Source: Planctomycetota bacterium
GTDB taxonomy: Bacteria > Planctomycetota > Phycisphaerae > UBA1845
Assembly: GCA_022563615.1 (NCBI GenBank)
Contig: JADFMZ010000182.1
Span: 1-6,742 of the forward strand
Reading direction: 5' to 3'
DNA: 6,742 nucleotides
This document shows positions 5,975 to 6,742 of this stretch, piece after piece. The first letter of the stretch is position 1; each line of letters opens with the position of its first letter. The notes under the pieces are model-generated. The model ran no database searches, was not told the DNA's origin, and was given only the letters and a program-made list of their open reading frames with translations. Position numbers and translations under genes: made by a program.

Positions 5975-6742
5975 GGTTGTTGGTTTCCCGGCAAGGGTCG
6001 GAGTCGGATTCGTCGGCCGGGCCAACCTCGAAGGCGGCCATTTGGACCGACGAGATGAGATCGTCGAAATCCATTTCCCGGAGCGTGCGAAGATCGAGGC
6101 AGATGGCGTCGTTGCGAATGCGGGCGACGACGGGTACATCGGCCTGGCGCAACGCAGAGGCAGCCGATTCGACGGATTGACCCTCGGGGCGCCATTGAAC
6201 GACAACGGTCTCAAGCTCCCGACCCGGCATGGACCCGCCGCCCGCAAAACCGACATCCGAGCAGACGAAAAAGTGCTCGTCCGGCAATGCTTTTTCCAAC
6301 TGCTCGAGCAGCGCCCGCGCCCTCAATGCCAGCTCTTCGGTGGACGCCGTCAACATGGCCAGTGCGGGAGCGTGTTGCGATGCCTCGTCGGGATCCTGAT
6401 AGCTTCGCAGCGTGGCTTCGAGGGCAAGTAAAGTCAGCTTGCCGACGCGATAGGTGCGCATCAGCGGGTTGGCCTCGATTCGCTCAATGAGATCCTTCTT
6501 GCCGACGATGATCCCGCATTGCGGACCACCGATCAGTTTGTCACCGGAAAAACACGCCAGGTCCGCGCCGGCTGATAGAGAGTCCGCCACACGAGGCTCG
6601 TCAGGCAGGCCCCAGGCTTTCAGATCCACCAAGGCCCCACTGCCCAGGTCATCCACGGCGATCACGCCGCAACGGTGGGCCAGCGCCGCCAGTTCCCCGA
6701 TTGGGACGTCTTGCGTAAACCCGACAATGCGATAATTGCTCG
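5967..6742 (-). CDS. selA: L-seryl-tRNA(Sec) selenium transferase (selenocysteine synthase), C-terminal part, truncated by window edge
   Basis: SelA is a PLP enzyme that converts Ser-tRNA(Sec) to Sec-tRNA(Sec) using selenophosphate, in the cytoplasm. The reading frame is open to the right edge, and 257 residues plus the TGA stop are visible. E. coli SelA has about 463 residues, so the N-terminal tRNA-binding part lies outside the window. Visible SelA hallmarks in order are SNYRIVGFT at the edge, then DDLGSG, then SGDKLIGGPQ. The lysine of this last motif, encoded at 6537-6539, should carry PLP. Next come RVGKLTLLALEATL, a GGGSMPGREL segment matching the family's GGGSLP region, and the C-terminal VARI...LDLRTL strand pattern. 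The GTG at 6665 is internal and not the true start. The last 20 or so residues form an acidic, probably disordered tail (EVGPADESDSD). The final codons overlap the next gene by 8 nt, which suggests co-translation. SelA-like aminotransferase paralogues without Sec function exist, but motif agreement here favours true SelA. Confidence 0.93.
   Translation of the reverse strand, partial: SNYRIVGFTQDVPIGELAALAHRCGVIAVDDLGSGALVDLKAWGLPDEPRVADSLSAGADLACFSGDKLIGGPQCGIIVGKKDLIERIEANPLMRTYRVGKLTLLALEATLRSYQDPDEASQHAPALAMLTASTEELALRARALLEQLEKALPDEHFFVCSDVGFAGGGSMPGRELETVVVQWRPEGQSVESAASALRQADVPVVARIRNDAICLDLRTLREMDFDDLISSVQMAAFEVGPADESDSDPCRETNNHD

Noticed and set aside
5975..6256. Upstream extension of the KAS-A frame to a 488-residue protein
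   Set aside because: The extra residues lie inside selA coding sequence, are unlike any KAS N-terminus, and the ATG at 5974 begins exactly at the fold.
5589..6431. Long plus-strand open frame (280 codons) opposite selA and KAS-A, and similar ones at 5213-5896, 650-1267 and 62-523
   Set aside because: They lie antisense to genes with clear family motifs, encode Arg-rich sequence without recognisable motifs, and are expected in GC-rich DNA.

Overview
This window is gene-dense, roughly 60% GC by eye, and looks like a bacterial chromosome. Every convincing gene is on the minus strand, so in transcription order the window reads from high to low coordinates. Starts include GTG and TTG, and Shine-Dalgarno motifs are mostly weak. 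Genuine SelA implies a selenocysteine-using bacterium. Together with the glycan genes this would fit a Planctomycetota-like or other Gram-negative lineage, but the sequence alone does not settle the taxon.

Layout in transcription order: (1) The C-terminal part of selA (selenocysteine synthase) runs off the right edge. (2) A FabF-like ketoacyl synthase, KAS-A (5974-4790), overlaps the end of selA by 8 nt. (3) A second ketoacyl synthase, KAS-B (4746-3463), follows after 43 nt. Both synthases keep a complete Cys-His-His triad. (4) A 320-nt region without a recognised gene (3143-3462) holds a perfect 14-bp inverted repeat spaced 78 bp apart, a promoter-like sequence, and a possible 13-codon leader ORF with a strong GGAGG. 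(5) A SIS-domain sugar-phosphate isomerase-like protein (3142-2429) comes next. (6) A formyltransferase-fold protein (2410-1592) follows after 18 nt. (7) A 107-108 nt spacer precedes a class I SAM methyltransferase (1483-830). (8) Six nt later, in the same frame, begins a two-domain protein that leaves the window at the left edge. It has a Rossmann-like PglD-type N-terminus joined to the start of a GT-B glycosyltransferase.

The left half (genes 5-8) reads as the start of a surface-glycan or nucleotide-sugar modification locus: isomerase, N- or O-formyl transfer, methylation and glycosyl transfer. The right half is a selenoprotein-machinery gene followed by a fatty-acid or polyketide-type condensing enzyme pair. 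No ACP, ketoreductase, dehydratase or acyltransferase is visible, so the acyl product cannot be assigned. Whether the two halves work together (for example acylation of a glycan or lipid carrier) is inference only. The least explained element is the structured region 3143-3462 between them.
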